From Patella vulgata (Eukaryota > Mollusca > Gastropoda > Patellidae): a DNA stretch of 64,000 nucleotides. Under the pieces are notes generated by a model. The model did not search any database. It worked only from the letters and a program-made list of their open reading frames with translations, and was not told where the DNA came from. The first letter of the stretch is position 1, and each line of letters starts with the position of its first letter. Of this stretch, positions 12,331 through 26,100 are shown piece after piece. The stretch is taken from the NCBI RefSeq assembly GCF_932274485.2, contig NC_065883.2:18412222-18476221 (forward strand). The letters are read 5' to 3'. A program made the position numbers and the translations under genes.

Positions 12331-13833
12331 TTTGAGTTTCATTTTAATTAACAATGTATTCAAAATCAGAGAAAGGGCCGGAAATTGTTATAATTCAAAG
12401 TATACATGTTCTGATAGATAAAAACTAGAAAAAGAATTAGGTCAAAAAGGACGAGGGACATTTTTCATTTAATGAAACCTGCAGTTTCATTGTTACAAAT
12501 ACTGATCATTATAAAATAAATATGTCACTTTTATATAAATAAATCAATTTACAACACATCATGTTTACATAAAAATAATCCAGTACATCATACGCTTTAA
12601 TATTAAGATAGAGAACGTGCTTTAAAAAAAATATAGGTACTTGTTAGCTATGTGATATAAAACACGAAAGCTTTTTCAGAATAACATTTTCCACTAAAGT
12701 CTTTGTCTTTAAACAATGCCGTCAAATTATCCAACTATACGATACATCTATCGAGTCGGCTATGCCAATTTAGAATCATGATTAGTGAAACATGGTGCAA
12801 ATTAATACAGGACAACAATAACAACTGTATAATTATGAATAAGCCATAGTAGAGATTCTAAATTTCTAGCTAAAAATATTATATGTGCAAGTATAACTAT
12901 GATAATATATATATGTACATTGGTAGTATGAGTATATATATATTTATTTAGTAGAAATGGCTAAATATTAAATACTATTCCCTACTCTTCAAATTTAGGC
13001 ATTTTATGTATTAAGATCTTAAATACATACATCTTCCCCTCTAATCGGTCTTACCAAACATTTCAACACATGTAAGATTTAGACTTTTTGCAAGAGACCG
13101 ACTGATTGAAGCTCAAAGTCGAAAAAATAAATAAAATAAATAAACGAATTAAGTTACCTTTAAAATCTGATGATTTTAGAAAATATCCTGGTCACGGCAC
13201 CAAGTTAAATACAAAGAACGGTTTGTTAGATTTGTCCATATTTGAAAAAAAATAATATATATATATATAATAAATTACATGTTAGGGGGAAATTCTTGCA
13301 AGTGCCTACAAGTACAATCCCATTGTATTGTCATTTATATTGCACATTTTAAATCAATTTTGACACAATCTGAGTGGTATATTTAAAAAAATAATTCTTT
13401 AATAATAAAATGTCGTTTAAGTTAATAATATGTAACTACAACTATTAAATACATGTTACTTTATCTATCATAATAATATCTTTTTGAATTTAGAAAAGCG
13501 GACTGGCAATAAGAAAACATTTTAGGTTTCAAATATACAGTTTCGGTCTCAAATATACAGTTTCGGTCTCAAATATACAGTTTCTACTTCATAAATAGAA
13601 ACAGAAAATGATATTAAATAGAGTTCTTTTAGAAAATATACAGTTTCTACTTCATGAATAGAAACAGAAAATGATATTAAATAGAGTTCATTTAGAAAAT
13701 AGACATCATTTTTTACCCAAATCCTGTTAAACATTTTGTTTTGCAATGTAATGGTTAACATAAAAAAAAATCTCTTGCGTTTTTTATGATTAACAAATTA
13801 ATAAGGAGGGTATTCTCCTGTTATCAGCAATGA
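12331..13833. other. AT-rich sequence just past the RALGAPA 3' end
   Basis: Short AT microsatellites (near 12910 and 13255) and a ~65-bp direct duplication around 13560-13690 (CAGTTTCTACTTCATRAATA). Could include a longer 3' UTR. Confidence 0.45.
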
Positions 13834-13937
13834 TTTATTCTTATTATTTTTTTCACATAAGTACAAGAGGTCCCTGTGTTAAAAAATAAAACTGCTTTCG
13901 ACAATTAATAAATAAAAGCTACTTTTGTACATGCAAC
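13834..13937 (-). promoter_or_regulatory. Putative RALGAPA 3' UTR with AATAAA signal
   Basis: The minus strand has AATAAA at 13834-13839, about 100 nt past the stop codon. AT-rich sequence gives such hexamers often, so a longer UTR is possible. Confidence 0.35.
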
Positions 13938-14143
13938 TTAAATATGCATTTCTTTGGTTATTATCTTCTTTTCTTTCACGCTTCCTTTACTTTTTGAAAG
14001 AGTGGGTGTCTCTGGGGGAGAGTTGGAGGTACTCATACGATGCGTTGATGACCTACGAGCTTTCATGGAGAACCGTTTAGCAGTTCGTAAAATTGATGAA
14101 TCCGATTTTTCACGCTCGATCTTCTCCGGGCCAGAATCACCGC
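13938..14143 (-). CDS. RALGAPA1: RALGAPA terminal exon w43 with stop
   Basis: 68 codons including TAA (13938-13940). Basic, Ser/Thr-rich tail: [40 protein letters not shown], ending KEMHI. Acceptor TTTCAG and phase 1 fit w42 over a 6.4-kb intron. No clear human counterpart; the GC-rich codons stand out from AT-rich flanks. Confidence 0.8.
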
Positions 14144-17100
14144 CTGAAATGAAATAGGAGAAGGGACATTTTAATATGAAATATACATGCAAATCATTTT
14201 TGAAATATGGAAAAGGCAATAAAAATATGTATGCTAGAAGATGCTGTATGCACATGAGTAAAGATATGTTTTAAATCTAAAGGGCGTTGTGGAAATCATA
14301 TATATATATATAACCTATTAATGTCTTAGGCATTAAAATATATTTAATACATGCTCTATCAGAAATCAACACGTTTATAATTCAACACTTGGTTTCAGGT
14401 GTCAATGTTATACATGTGTGAATGCCAATTTGCAGGAAAAGTGAAATATTGTATTTTTAAGACAAATACAACAATATACATATATTTATATATGTCAATT
14501 CGTCAAATTAATGAGGTTGCAAACCAATTTTCAATCTAGAACATCCACATGCTATGTAAAAGATGGTGTACAATGCAGACAATCCTGGACTCCTGGCTTA
14601 ATAGAAGTTCTTAAATAAGTATACAATGATAAATGCATCGAGATTACGTCACCAGCCCCGTTACACCCATTATCAGCAGTCGCCTTTGCTAGTTATAATA
14701 CGCAGTTAAAAAATCTACACAGCCCAATTGTAAATAGAGAGATGACCCTGGAATAATCGTCCAAAATTATGCGAATTCCAATTGAATTCATGCTTTATGA
14801 AAAGTAACAGAGTTTTCAACAATTCCACAAAGACGAAACTGCACGGATTCTAAATATCGACAGAGTTTTTGTTTGTGACACTAACAACAACCTCACCAAG
14901 TTGTAAAAAAAAACCCCAACCGAATCCCTGTGAAATTCGATAAGGTTCTTCCAACAGCTATTTGAAAATAAGGAACCCTGTCCTGTATCATATTTACAAT
15001 TTGATAGGCATCTTCCTCGTAACCCAAAGAACAATCCCTGTGAATGAACAATCCACGTGAATGAACAATCCACGTGAATGAAAAAAGAAAGATCCGCAGA
15101 GAAGTCTGACCAGTGGAATGTCCATGTGGAATTATGAAGAGATGACGGAATCATGCGTTAACAATATACGATACATACTATTAAAAATAAATAAGAAAAC
15201 AAAAGACCCCTGTGCAAAACAAATAACTAAGAAAAAAATGAAATCCAGTTAAAATTTGATATATGCAGAGAATTAGAACAATGAATTTTTCGGTTATTTA
15301 AGCAGAGAATCATATTAATTTTTTTGAGTTTCTCCAAGTTTAAGGCATCGCTTACGGGGAACAATGCGTACCAGCCGCTTGTTAAGACTGACGACCAATA
15401 GGCCATAAAGTCTGGTAAGAGTATGTTGATTGTCCAATAAAGCAATAGCCAGTGTATAATGCCTGTCCATTCTCTTGCAGGTTAAGTAATTTTTTCTTCA
15501 ATGTTAGTTCACCCACCACTCTGATTTTCAATATGTAATACATTTCCCTACACATAATACGCTATAACAGGTCATAATATAAAGAAACAATACATATTTT
15601 CTACAAAGTCTAAGTCGAAAAGTATATCAACATAAAACAAATTCAATCTTTTTCTGTTTGAAAGGGGTGGGGTGGGGGATTGAGACGCAATTTACTCTCA
15701 CACAACGTCTAACATTCATTATGACTTGGTTTTCTGGCTTTTACTAGTAGCACATTAGAGAGTAAAATTTTCCCCATAGTATATTAAATGGATGAAAGAA
15801 GTTATGCAATATTACAAAATACAAAGTGTGTGCCAATCCTATTGAAGGACATAAAAACTAAACGTGAAAACAATGAAAAACATGTTAACATAATACATAA
15901 CATAATCTCAAACTTTAAAAAAATGCAAAAGAATATCACAGCATGCATGATTAAGCAACTAAAAAAATAAACAAACAGGAGATAAACATTCAAATAAATT
16001 TTAATTAATTCATGCAAAACAAAATAATCAAATAATGTGACCTGAACTAAATAAAAGATGAAGTTAGTTTAAAAGATGGGTTTCACAATAACGACTTACC
16101 ATTTATTTCAATATATCCTTGTTAAGCTAAATTCAAAAATATATATGGTAAAAGTAGAATGATGAAAGATGAATTTTAATAAAAATTTTACCACCACCCA
16201 ATGAGTTAAACCACCGGCAACATTGATACTGCTGCTGTCGAAGAAAAATATTACCACTGTTCTTATCTATGAATCCATATAAGGTCTGTGGCTTAAAACA
16301 TTGAAAAACAACTAGTTAACAACTGATAATATCCAATACCATATTAAACCTTATCTTAGTCTCAACAAGAAAAGGAATTTGTTGTTTCGCCTTTATTATA
16401 AAAAATGATCAGATTCCAATGGAAGAATTGAATGTATTTCAGTGGAAGACTTGAATTAAAAGGTACTTAATTAAGAATGGTATATTCAAACTGAAATAAG
16501 ATTCAGTTTTTAATACTGATTTATTGTGGTGGGTATCGGGGGAAACTGAATCAATGAATGGTATAAATAAATAATGAATAAGCTCTCTGTTGTATTTGGT
16601 CCTTTTGGTCTGGGTCCATCAAGATAGTTTTTTAAGACTGATGATAAACACTGTGATCAAGATTATTAGCTGGATAAGGTTAGTTCACATTACACTGTTA
16701 CTAACCATGCAATAAGAGTTATCTAATAAACCCAAATGTGATAGTACTGATGATGATGATGTGAGTTTTTGTGGTGAAATAACAGAACCATAATAGTTAG
16801 TAGTCTTGGGTCACCATAACACTTCAAGATTTATCTACAAGGCCATCAAAACTGAAATAAAATATCTATCAAACCACAACACAAATTAGAATTCCCAGAA
16901 TAGTTACTCAACACTAATCTTTATATAATTATATATGCTTTGAGCAATGGCATGACTTAATTTAAATACGTAATGTATCCACAAGCATGTCAAAAATGGT
17001 ATTGACTCTGAAAAGTCCATTGTATTCAGTAGCTTTTCTTTTTATTTTCTTAGAAATTTCATGAAAAATGAAGAATCAAACTTGGTTTTTCAATAATAAC

Positions 17101-20100
17101 AGTTAAATGTTTTATCTTATAGTACAGCTGTTCTATGAATTCCAAATTGGTTAGTCGTATATTATTTTGACATATATCAGAACTACTACAGCTATATACA
17201 AAGACTTTCAAGACTGGCATTATCACAGCAACTAGCAACCATCACCTTTAAAGGGTGTCAAAATCAGTGCATGTTGAGCTTGTGGTCTGCTGTCGTCGCA
17301 ATCCTGCAGTCGGCCAAAAAATGGCTCCAGGTGCTGTATGATGATGGTGAACTACAATTAAGTGATAAATAACCAAATCAATTAAGTAATTGTGCTGTTA
17401 TGTAAAAGGGCAATATCCAGGGAAACATTGCTGTTCTCTATAATTAAAAGAACTGATACATTTAGATAACAGCTGGTGCGATTCCAAAAACTGTCCCGTT
17501 TGATTAGCCATATATTAATATTGAGGTTCAACTTTTGTTGTACTTTTATTAATTCCTTTCATTATTATACAAATGTGAAATATGTACAATTAAAGTGAAG
17601 AAAAAATTAATTAATAAATTACAATGAATAATAAAAACAATATGATATAACAATTATGTATAATAGTAATAGGATAAAGGATTGAGTAGGATATACATGT
17701 GATAATGCGAATACAAATTATGCTGAAAAATAATTCTTCCATCTCATAAAATATTTTAATTCTAAAACAGATATTACCAGTAAATGATAAAAGTACAGAA
17801 TTTCCCCAATCTTTTATCGAAAAGCTGTCTATTAAAATATAAAAAGTTTATAAATTTTTTTAAAAACAACTTAAATCCTTTATATAGTTGTTATGCATAA
17901 GTCAAATTTTGGAAAAAAGGTTAGGTTCTAATGAAAGTAAAATTAACTTCTCTTATTGAAAGCTATGCCTGACTAACTGTTATTGATTATAACACTGTTA
18001 AAGAGCTCAGACACTGTTAAAACTTTTATGATTTTAATTACAACAAAAATCTGATATGCACAGCATTTTCTGGACGGATAAAATTAAACTACATATAATA
18101 CACTATCAACTGAGTATTAAACAATAAAATACAAGAAATATACATGTGTTTAAAGACTGGGTTTCTGGTAAAAGGAATCGACATGATATTTATATTTAAT
18201 GTAGAGCATCTAAATGATATTTCAACGTTTGACTTTAAAAAAATCTCAAAATTTTATCAAAGAAACCAAAACCAAAGAAAGTAAAACAGTTTACTCGATT
18301 TCTACTACTTCATTTATAGTGTCTGGTCATTCAAGTGTCTTTGTCAATGTTAGAGTGTCTGCATTGTTTGTAACTTTTTTTTATATTGTGAGAGACAGAA
18401 GAAATACATGTATGCAATGAATAATATAAGTTATAGAACAATGAAAATATTATAATGTTGCTTTATATAGCTATATACACAAACTATTACGACTTTGTAT
18501 ACTTAAAAATATGATATGATTCAATACCAACAGCTTACTGATAAAAGAAAATATGATATAAAATAAAAGAAAATATGATATAAAATGATAAATATTGACA
18601 TATATAATGTATTCTTACATGTAATATATTACTTTATATCAGCATCATATAATTTATTAACTATTTATCAAGATGGGCTGTCAAGATATAGCTGCCTCTA
18701 AACCCTTGAGCCCAAAACTCATAAGATATTCCTGCCTCGAAACCCTCAAGTCCAAAACTCAACTTGTTTTTTCTGCCTCTAAACTACTGTGTCAAAAACA
18801 CCCTTGAGCCCAAAACTCATATGATGTTCTTGCCTCTAGCTGAACCCTTGGAAAAGTAACGTACATCCTAGATTGATAAATTATCAATTCTCCCTATGTC
18901 ACAGCAATATAACATTGATAAATACTGAGTATAACAATGTCAGACAATCATTCCTTTATCAATTTACGTGCTAGAATACAAACTAGAAACAGCTATAGTC
19001 TCTATGATGATAACTGGATACCCTATACAGATGGGTTTAAACTTCAAAGGGTTAATATTATATTGTGGTACTGATTAATAATCATGATGGTTAGATCTAC
19101 ATTTACTTGCTTGTAGTATGCTACAGTTATATTTAGTATACTGCTGTACTTCAAAGGAAAGATGGGAATATGAATAATGTACATAGATTATTATATCATG
19201 AATGTTAATTTGATGAATGTACCACATACTTGTATTAAAAATAAATTGAAATGAAAATTAAAACATAGTGCATATACTTAAATTATATATTTAAATGTAT
19301 ATAAAGATATCTTATAAAAGTGAAATGATTAAAATGAACCGAAAAGTAAAACTGGAATTTAAAATATAAAATCAAACCTACACCAAATTCAATTTAAATG
19401 CTTGTAAAAAGACCAGGAATTTTCAAACTTATTGTGTAATTTGATATTGTTTATTTTCTAAATTATTTCACTAAAAAACAAAATATTTCAGTTTAAAAGT
19501 AAACTATATTGGTCTTTTTTTTTTTTTACAAAAACTGTGATGTGTGAAACCCTTAATATTGGTTCTATATCTTTTCAAATGGTGTAGATTTCAAATCAAC
19601 ACTAACATAATATAACACCATCTCCAAAGGCTAATTATAAGCAGATTGACAGTCGAAGATAGCATTCTATTGTAACAGATTTAGCATGATGTTTTTCTAT
19701 CCAGTACTTGTTCATAAAAGTAATGTTTCAAAGATCATCATAATGAAACTGTTATTACAGAATCTCTTTATTCAAGATCTAATAAGAACAAAAGGTAAAT
19801 TATACAGCATTATATGGGCTTACGGCACTAAAATTACACAAAATTAAATAAATCCAGTCTAGGCATATATTTCCGACATAGTTTCTTAGTGATCTGAAGA
19901 CTTTTTCATTTGCACATCGTAAATATTACCAGATTCAGTTGAAAAAAAAGATTAAAAAAACTCAAAATAAAAATACATGTACCGGGTAGCTGTATTATTT
20001 ACCTGGTTTTTAAATCGACCCTGATCCATCTTGAAAAGCAATAGCAATAACAATTACTGACATTTGTTCATCAAAGATATCCACACTTATATTTTTTCAA

Positions 20101-23100
20101 TGAAATTCATCAATCATTTTCTTACTTTAATCTTTTCTTTGAAATTAGATAAATTTGCACTTTAAAACTGCTTTAACAAAAACTTAAGTGGGAATTTAAC
20201 CAAATCAGACTAAAGATTTTAAAGGAGTTCTTGAGAATGAACATAGCCTTTTCATATCGACACATAAATTCTCATAGGGATGAACAAATGTTGCAATTGG
20301 CAGGAAAGCAATTTCAATTAAGCCTCAAACACATGAATATTTTTCTGAAGATCGAGAAAGTCAAATATATTAATGTGTAGAATTTCATTGGTAATTCACA
20401 AAAAAATCTCCCTAAAAGTCAGATTTGATGCATTTGTATTTGAGACTTAATAAAAGAGACTGTCAATTGTTAGTAAAGCTATAAAAAGGTTAGATTATCC
20501 AGTCCCTTATGCCATAATGCCGACTGAATCTTCCTACCTCGGCCCTGTCGTAATGTAGATGGTGAAGCCACGCCTGATATATCTGATAATATAGTATCTG
20601 ATAAACTACCACTACTTGTTTCTGAGGGCACTGTTGTATCCACAACTGTAAAATAAAGTTAAAACATTACCATACACACACAAGCATTATTGGGTGTAAT
20701 CCAACTTCTTTTCCCTAACATTTTATAAGATTTGGAGAAGTGATAAGAAATGTATTTTTTTTTTTATTCTGTTGAAATACCATTATTCACATAATAGTAT
20801 ATTCAAAGTTTTTTTTATTGTTTATCATTTCTTCCTATATACAAAATACCAATTAAACAATTTTATAATAATAATGCAATTTCAAAAACTGACGAATTAA
20901 TTTCTAAGAACATATTTTGAAAAAATGCGAAATGAATCTGTTCTTAGAAATGATCCCCAAAAATAAGTAAAGTCAAACTTACTTGCTGAATTTGTGGGTA
21001 AAACTGGGGCAAAAATATAAGCTGCAAAATCTTCAAATGTTGTATTTTCTGTATTCTGTTGTATGATTGTCTCCAGGCACTTGGCACGCTCCTCGTAACT
21101 AAGCAGCCATTAAGAAAATCTTAAACACATATGCAATAACAAATTTGTCTGCGAATCTATTGTAAAAATTGCCTGAAGAAACACACATCTGCTCAATTTG
21201 TTTTACATTTCTGACAAAAAAAACCCTAGATTATTCCTGTCCGCAAAAATAAATGTAAAGTGATATCTATTTTGGTGGTTGACCACCCTCCTACCTTGAC
21301 CCAATGTTCAAATCATATTTTTTTTTTCCTAAACGTAAAATTTGACAATCAAATATATTAAATTGAATAATATAAATACTGGTAAAAACCAATTCCACTG
21401 TTGTACCATGTTCCCTACTCATACCGTTCTTCCTTTAACTCTTAAAAATCACCCAATCTGCTTGGTTGGTGGTCATCAAAAATAAAAATTAACTGATGCA
21501 TTAAATAATTCACCTTCTACATGATCCAATAAAGCCGATATATTACAAATTAAACCCATTTCTAAACTACCCATTTGCTATAAAAGAACACAATTTTTAT
21601 GGTAAACAATCACTGGTTTTATTCTAATAGCACGACGTTTCGACAAGTATCCTCTTATCGTTATCAAGCACAATGACATTTAGTAAACTTGGGTTTAATG
21701 TTATGTGTTGGTGAATAAAGGATACAAAGAATGAAAGAAAGGCATAAGTGATCGCTTAATACGACTAGCATTAATGGCTGTAGCTCGAACCAGACCAGGT
21801 AAAACTTTACTGTCTACTATTGCACCATCAAATAGAGGTCCAAAATATGGCACCTGAAGAAAAAAAAACAAATAGAATTTTCAAAACATTGAACAGTTTA
21901 ATTAAGTTGCTAATCAACATCAAATGTACATTTTGGACAAAGGCATGTGATATCATCCAAGAAAACTAAAACAAAATTGTGAATCGAATATAAACTTCTA
22001 TTTGAAACAAGTTATTTTTTTAAAAATACATGTTAATTAGAAAATATCTCTTATTAAACATTTTTTTTAAAGAACTAATAAATTACCGACGAGTTTCATC
22101 TTTTACAAGAGCATAGATTGTGTCGTTAAATAAGAGTCTCCAGAATTGAGTATATTTGACCTATAATTTCTGTTATGTATATTCCAATTATTTGAGCTAT
22201 CTTCCACAAGAATACTAACCTCTGATTTTCTGTTGATCTGTATTCTGTATAAACCACAACTTAAAGGATATATAATGATTATAACATCACCAAACTCTGT
22301 AGGTATTATTCCACGTCGATAGTCTCTAGTGTGTTCAGACCATACTATATGTACTTCATCATTACCAAGATGTCGCATCTACAAATCAAATTTCATATAA
22401 CTAAACTTTTGTTTTTCTCATTAGCTATCAATTTAAAGGAAATAAACCTCTTTTTTTATAATCTTTTAGTGGCAATTAGTAAACTGGATTGAGTAAACAC
22501 ATACTTATGGAAAACACCTTGATAAACTTGAGAGTTCCATACTTCACCTAAACATATCAGTAGTTGTTTTCCAGAAGTATGTTTTATAGTCTTTTACTCT
22601 TTGATATTTCAATTATTGATGGGGAAAGCTTTATATGATGAAAGTTTTGTGTTTGCTAATTATAGTTTAAATTTTGATAAAATTAAGTCAAACACAAAAT
22701 CGATTATATCTCAACACTGCTTCAAGCTGATTAAAACACAGACCCTCTTTCGTTTCATTTTTTGTTGTTCAAATTTCGTTTTACTTGTCTTTACTACACT
22801 AGGATCTGGAAGAGTTGTTATATAACAAATGTTCTGCTTGATGTGAGGGATTAGCAAATGAAACGGTCTGTGAGTAACCTGCTATAAATATCAATGCTGA
22901 TTGGTTAATCAAATGCCTGACGTCACAGGTCAAAAGTTGCCCGTATGACCCCTGACGCGACCTCTCACTACAACTGGTCAGATCTTCATACAGTGCAGGC
23001 GATCGAAGATATAAAAAAAATGGAACGAAATATAGATCTGTATTTTAATCAAATAGAAAAGAACACTGCTAATTTATGGACATAAAATTTTCAATGAAGA

Positions 23101-26100
23101 CTAAATTGTCACCCCACTACAAATACCTTTGAGGCGCTACAAGTATAGCAGTAGTTTTGGGAAATTTTGAGCAATCCAAGTTCTAATTACCTTGACATGT
23201 TTTGATTCATCTGTACCAACAGGTATTCTAGTCGACACATGAAATATTACTTCACAGGTTGATGTTGCGTAGTATGGAGCTGTATCACCTGTTGTTTTAT
23301 TTTTCTGTAAACCACCTATAAATCCCTGATGTAACTCCAGATCCACCTGGTATATAACAACAAATAACATGTTTAAGATACTCATAGCAAAGTCTACCCT
23401 GATGAAGATTTGGTTTTTAACCCCACAAGAGATTTAGTGACAGTTGACTAATGAACAAAAACTCAGAAGGGTATCAAATCAAACCCAGTACATCACAAAA
23501 TATTAAATGGCAATTAATATCTTTTCTATTCTGCTATTGGAGTGAAGAAAATTAAACAGGGGGAGGGGGGGGCAAGGGGGGGCATTTGCCCCCCCCATTA
23601 ATCTGGTCTGCCCTCTGTTTGCCCCCCCAATAATTTTAGAAAATAAAAAAAAGTATTTGTGATACGTTTCGGTAATCAATACCTTCTACGGTGAATAAAT
23701 CCCACATCCCCACTCAGTCATAAACTTGCATGGTGTAGAGCATTTCCGACAGTCTATTTTTCAAAATTTTCTTGGCGAGGTCCCCAATGGACTCGCTACT
23801 TGGGCGCTCACAAGGGAAATTCGTTGAGGTTCGCAAGTCTGTTCGTTTGACATTTTGTTCTCTAGTCGGATATAAACTAGTGATCAGGCGACGAACGGTA
23901 TCTGGGCAGATCTATTTATCTCGACGATCGGTGCCCGACAGAATACTGTAAGACAGCATTTCCGGCAGTCTATTTTTCAAAATTTTTGGGGGGAGGACTC
24001 CCTACTTTGACGCCCGTGAGTGGGCTTCGTCGTGATTCGCAAGTCCGTTCGTTTGACACTTTACCTTATCGATCAGTGCCTGAAATACTGCCAGGCTGCA
24101 TTTCCGGCAACCTGTTTTTCAAAATTTTCTGGGGGAGGCCCCCTACCCCTTGTTGAAGCTCGTGCCTTTGCCCCCTTAACCTTGGACTTTGCCCCAGCTT
24201 TGCCCCTCCAATCACCGACGGCTGGCGCCGCCACTGATTAGTTACAGATACTAACCTCCCAACCTAGACCAGCTACAAAGCTCTCAAAGTCCCGACTACC
24301 AGAGGTATTCGATAAAATAGAATTCTTATCTTCTTGACCAGTAGCAACATAAATGACAGCTATCTTGTGAGTTTCCCGACTAAATAACAAAATACAATTA
24401 ATAGAGAAAATTAAAAATCAACTGTAAACAATTCTTGTATTGCATTTACAATAGTACAGATGGGTTGTCATGCAAATAATTAAGTTCTCAATAGATGGTG
24501 TATAGGTTTAACTGTGTAAAAAGTGTGGCCTAAATATTTCTTCTATAAATATCGAGCTCGTGTTTGATTCCCGAAAAAAAATAGTATCCTCTGTTTCCCA
24601 ACTAACAATGACATATATCTACATCAGTTATCATGACATTCGAGGCATTTTAACAGGTAATGGTTTTTATTCAGTCACCATTGGTAATTGTATCTGTATT
24701 GGCCGATATCTATGCTATCAACTTCTGATATTGGTAAAACCGATAGTAGCCCTATTGGCACATCACTAGTCCTAAAGAAGTGTATAGATTATTCATAGAA
24801 TATTTCATTGGGTCTATTGTACATGGACATGAAAATAAAATAAAGATTTATCTTACATACCATTTTTGGTTGTCCAAATTTTTAAGTTCTCTCAACAATT
24901 TATCAGTCTTCTTCAGTAAATCAAACTGACATCTTTAATAGAAACATATATTTTAAACATAAGCACATTTCTTAACTAGAAACATATATATTAAACATTG
25001 AACACATTTAATTAAATTAATTACTAAAAGAGTGAATATTTTCAAGCTTATTTGAAAATAAAGCATATGTATATTTGAAAATAAAGCATATGTATATTTG
25101 AAAATAAAGCATATGTATATTTGAAAATAAAGCATATGTATATTTGAAAATAAAGCATATGTATATTTGAAAAGAAAAAGGCTATGTATATTTGAAAAGA
25201 AAAAGGCTATGTACATATCAAAATTAAGGCATATTTTTCAAAATAAAGCTTCAACATAAAGCATATTTTTCAAAATAAAGCATATTTTTCAAAATAAAGC
25301 ATATTTTTCAAAATAAAGCATATTTTTCAAAATAAAGCATATTTTTCAAAATAAAGCATATTTTTCAAAATAGTTTTTTTTTCTTCAAAATATAGACATT
25401 TATAGGAGCTTAAATTTACCTTTTTTCCCATGACATCAGTCCCATTTGATCTAATAACATACGACACATCTGAAATGGTGATATAGGATCCTCCATCTCA
25501 TCAGGTAGTTCTGGTTTGGCCAACATACTGTAACAATTTAATATAAGTAATATTTATAAAATTCATCACTTTAAAATTATTAGATCAAATGGATGGATCG
25601 TTATCAAAGTATTAGTGCAAATCAATCAAACAAGAATTATAAGTCTCTAACAAAACTTGAGATGCCAACATGTCCCATCTTATTTTTTGCATGTTTCATT
25701 TATTGAGTTAATTCATACATTTACAAACAATTCATTCAATGCATGGTTAATTAGATATAATGACACTAAAAATGGTAAATACAAAAATCCTGTCATTTAA
25801 CACCACACATTACAGATAAAATATGAACTGTGTAACCCTAAATGAAGATTATAGGTACCACTGACTTTTTGGCAAAATCACGTCTATCATATTCAGAGGA
25901 TGTTGAATGTTGACAAATTTTTGAATGCATCATATCTTTATAAATACTTAATGAAATAAAACTATTTTTTGGACTAATATTCCTTTAAGATATTCAACTT
26001 TCACAATATCACAGTCTGCAAGGGATTAGAAATCCTCAATTGACTTTAAGTTAAATGTTTTTTCAATGGTGGCTCGAGATTGGTCTACTTAATTCAGAAA

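Larger units (their letters stand above)
14144..20537 (-). other. Last RALGAPA intron, 6.4 kb, AT-rich
   Basis: Mostly AT-rich sequence with short simple repeats. It holds the GC-rich exon candidate at 17246-17351, a weaker one at 15356-15411, a doubled 16-bp motif (GTGAATGAACAATCCA) near 15050, and a ~56-bp degenerate repeat at 18692-18850. No transposon ends recognised. Confidence 0.6.

Noticed and set aside
14816-15154. 112-codon minus-strand gene in the last intron
   Set aside because: No recognisable domain, no fitting splice phase, composition like the intron.
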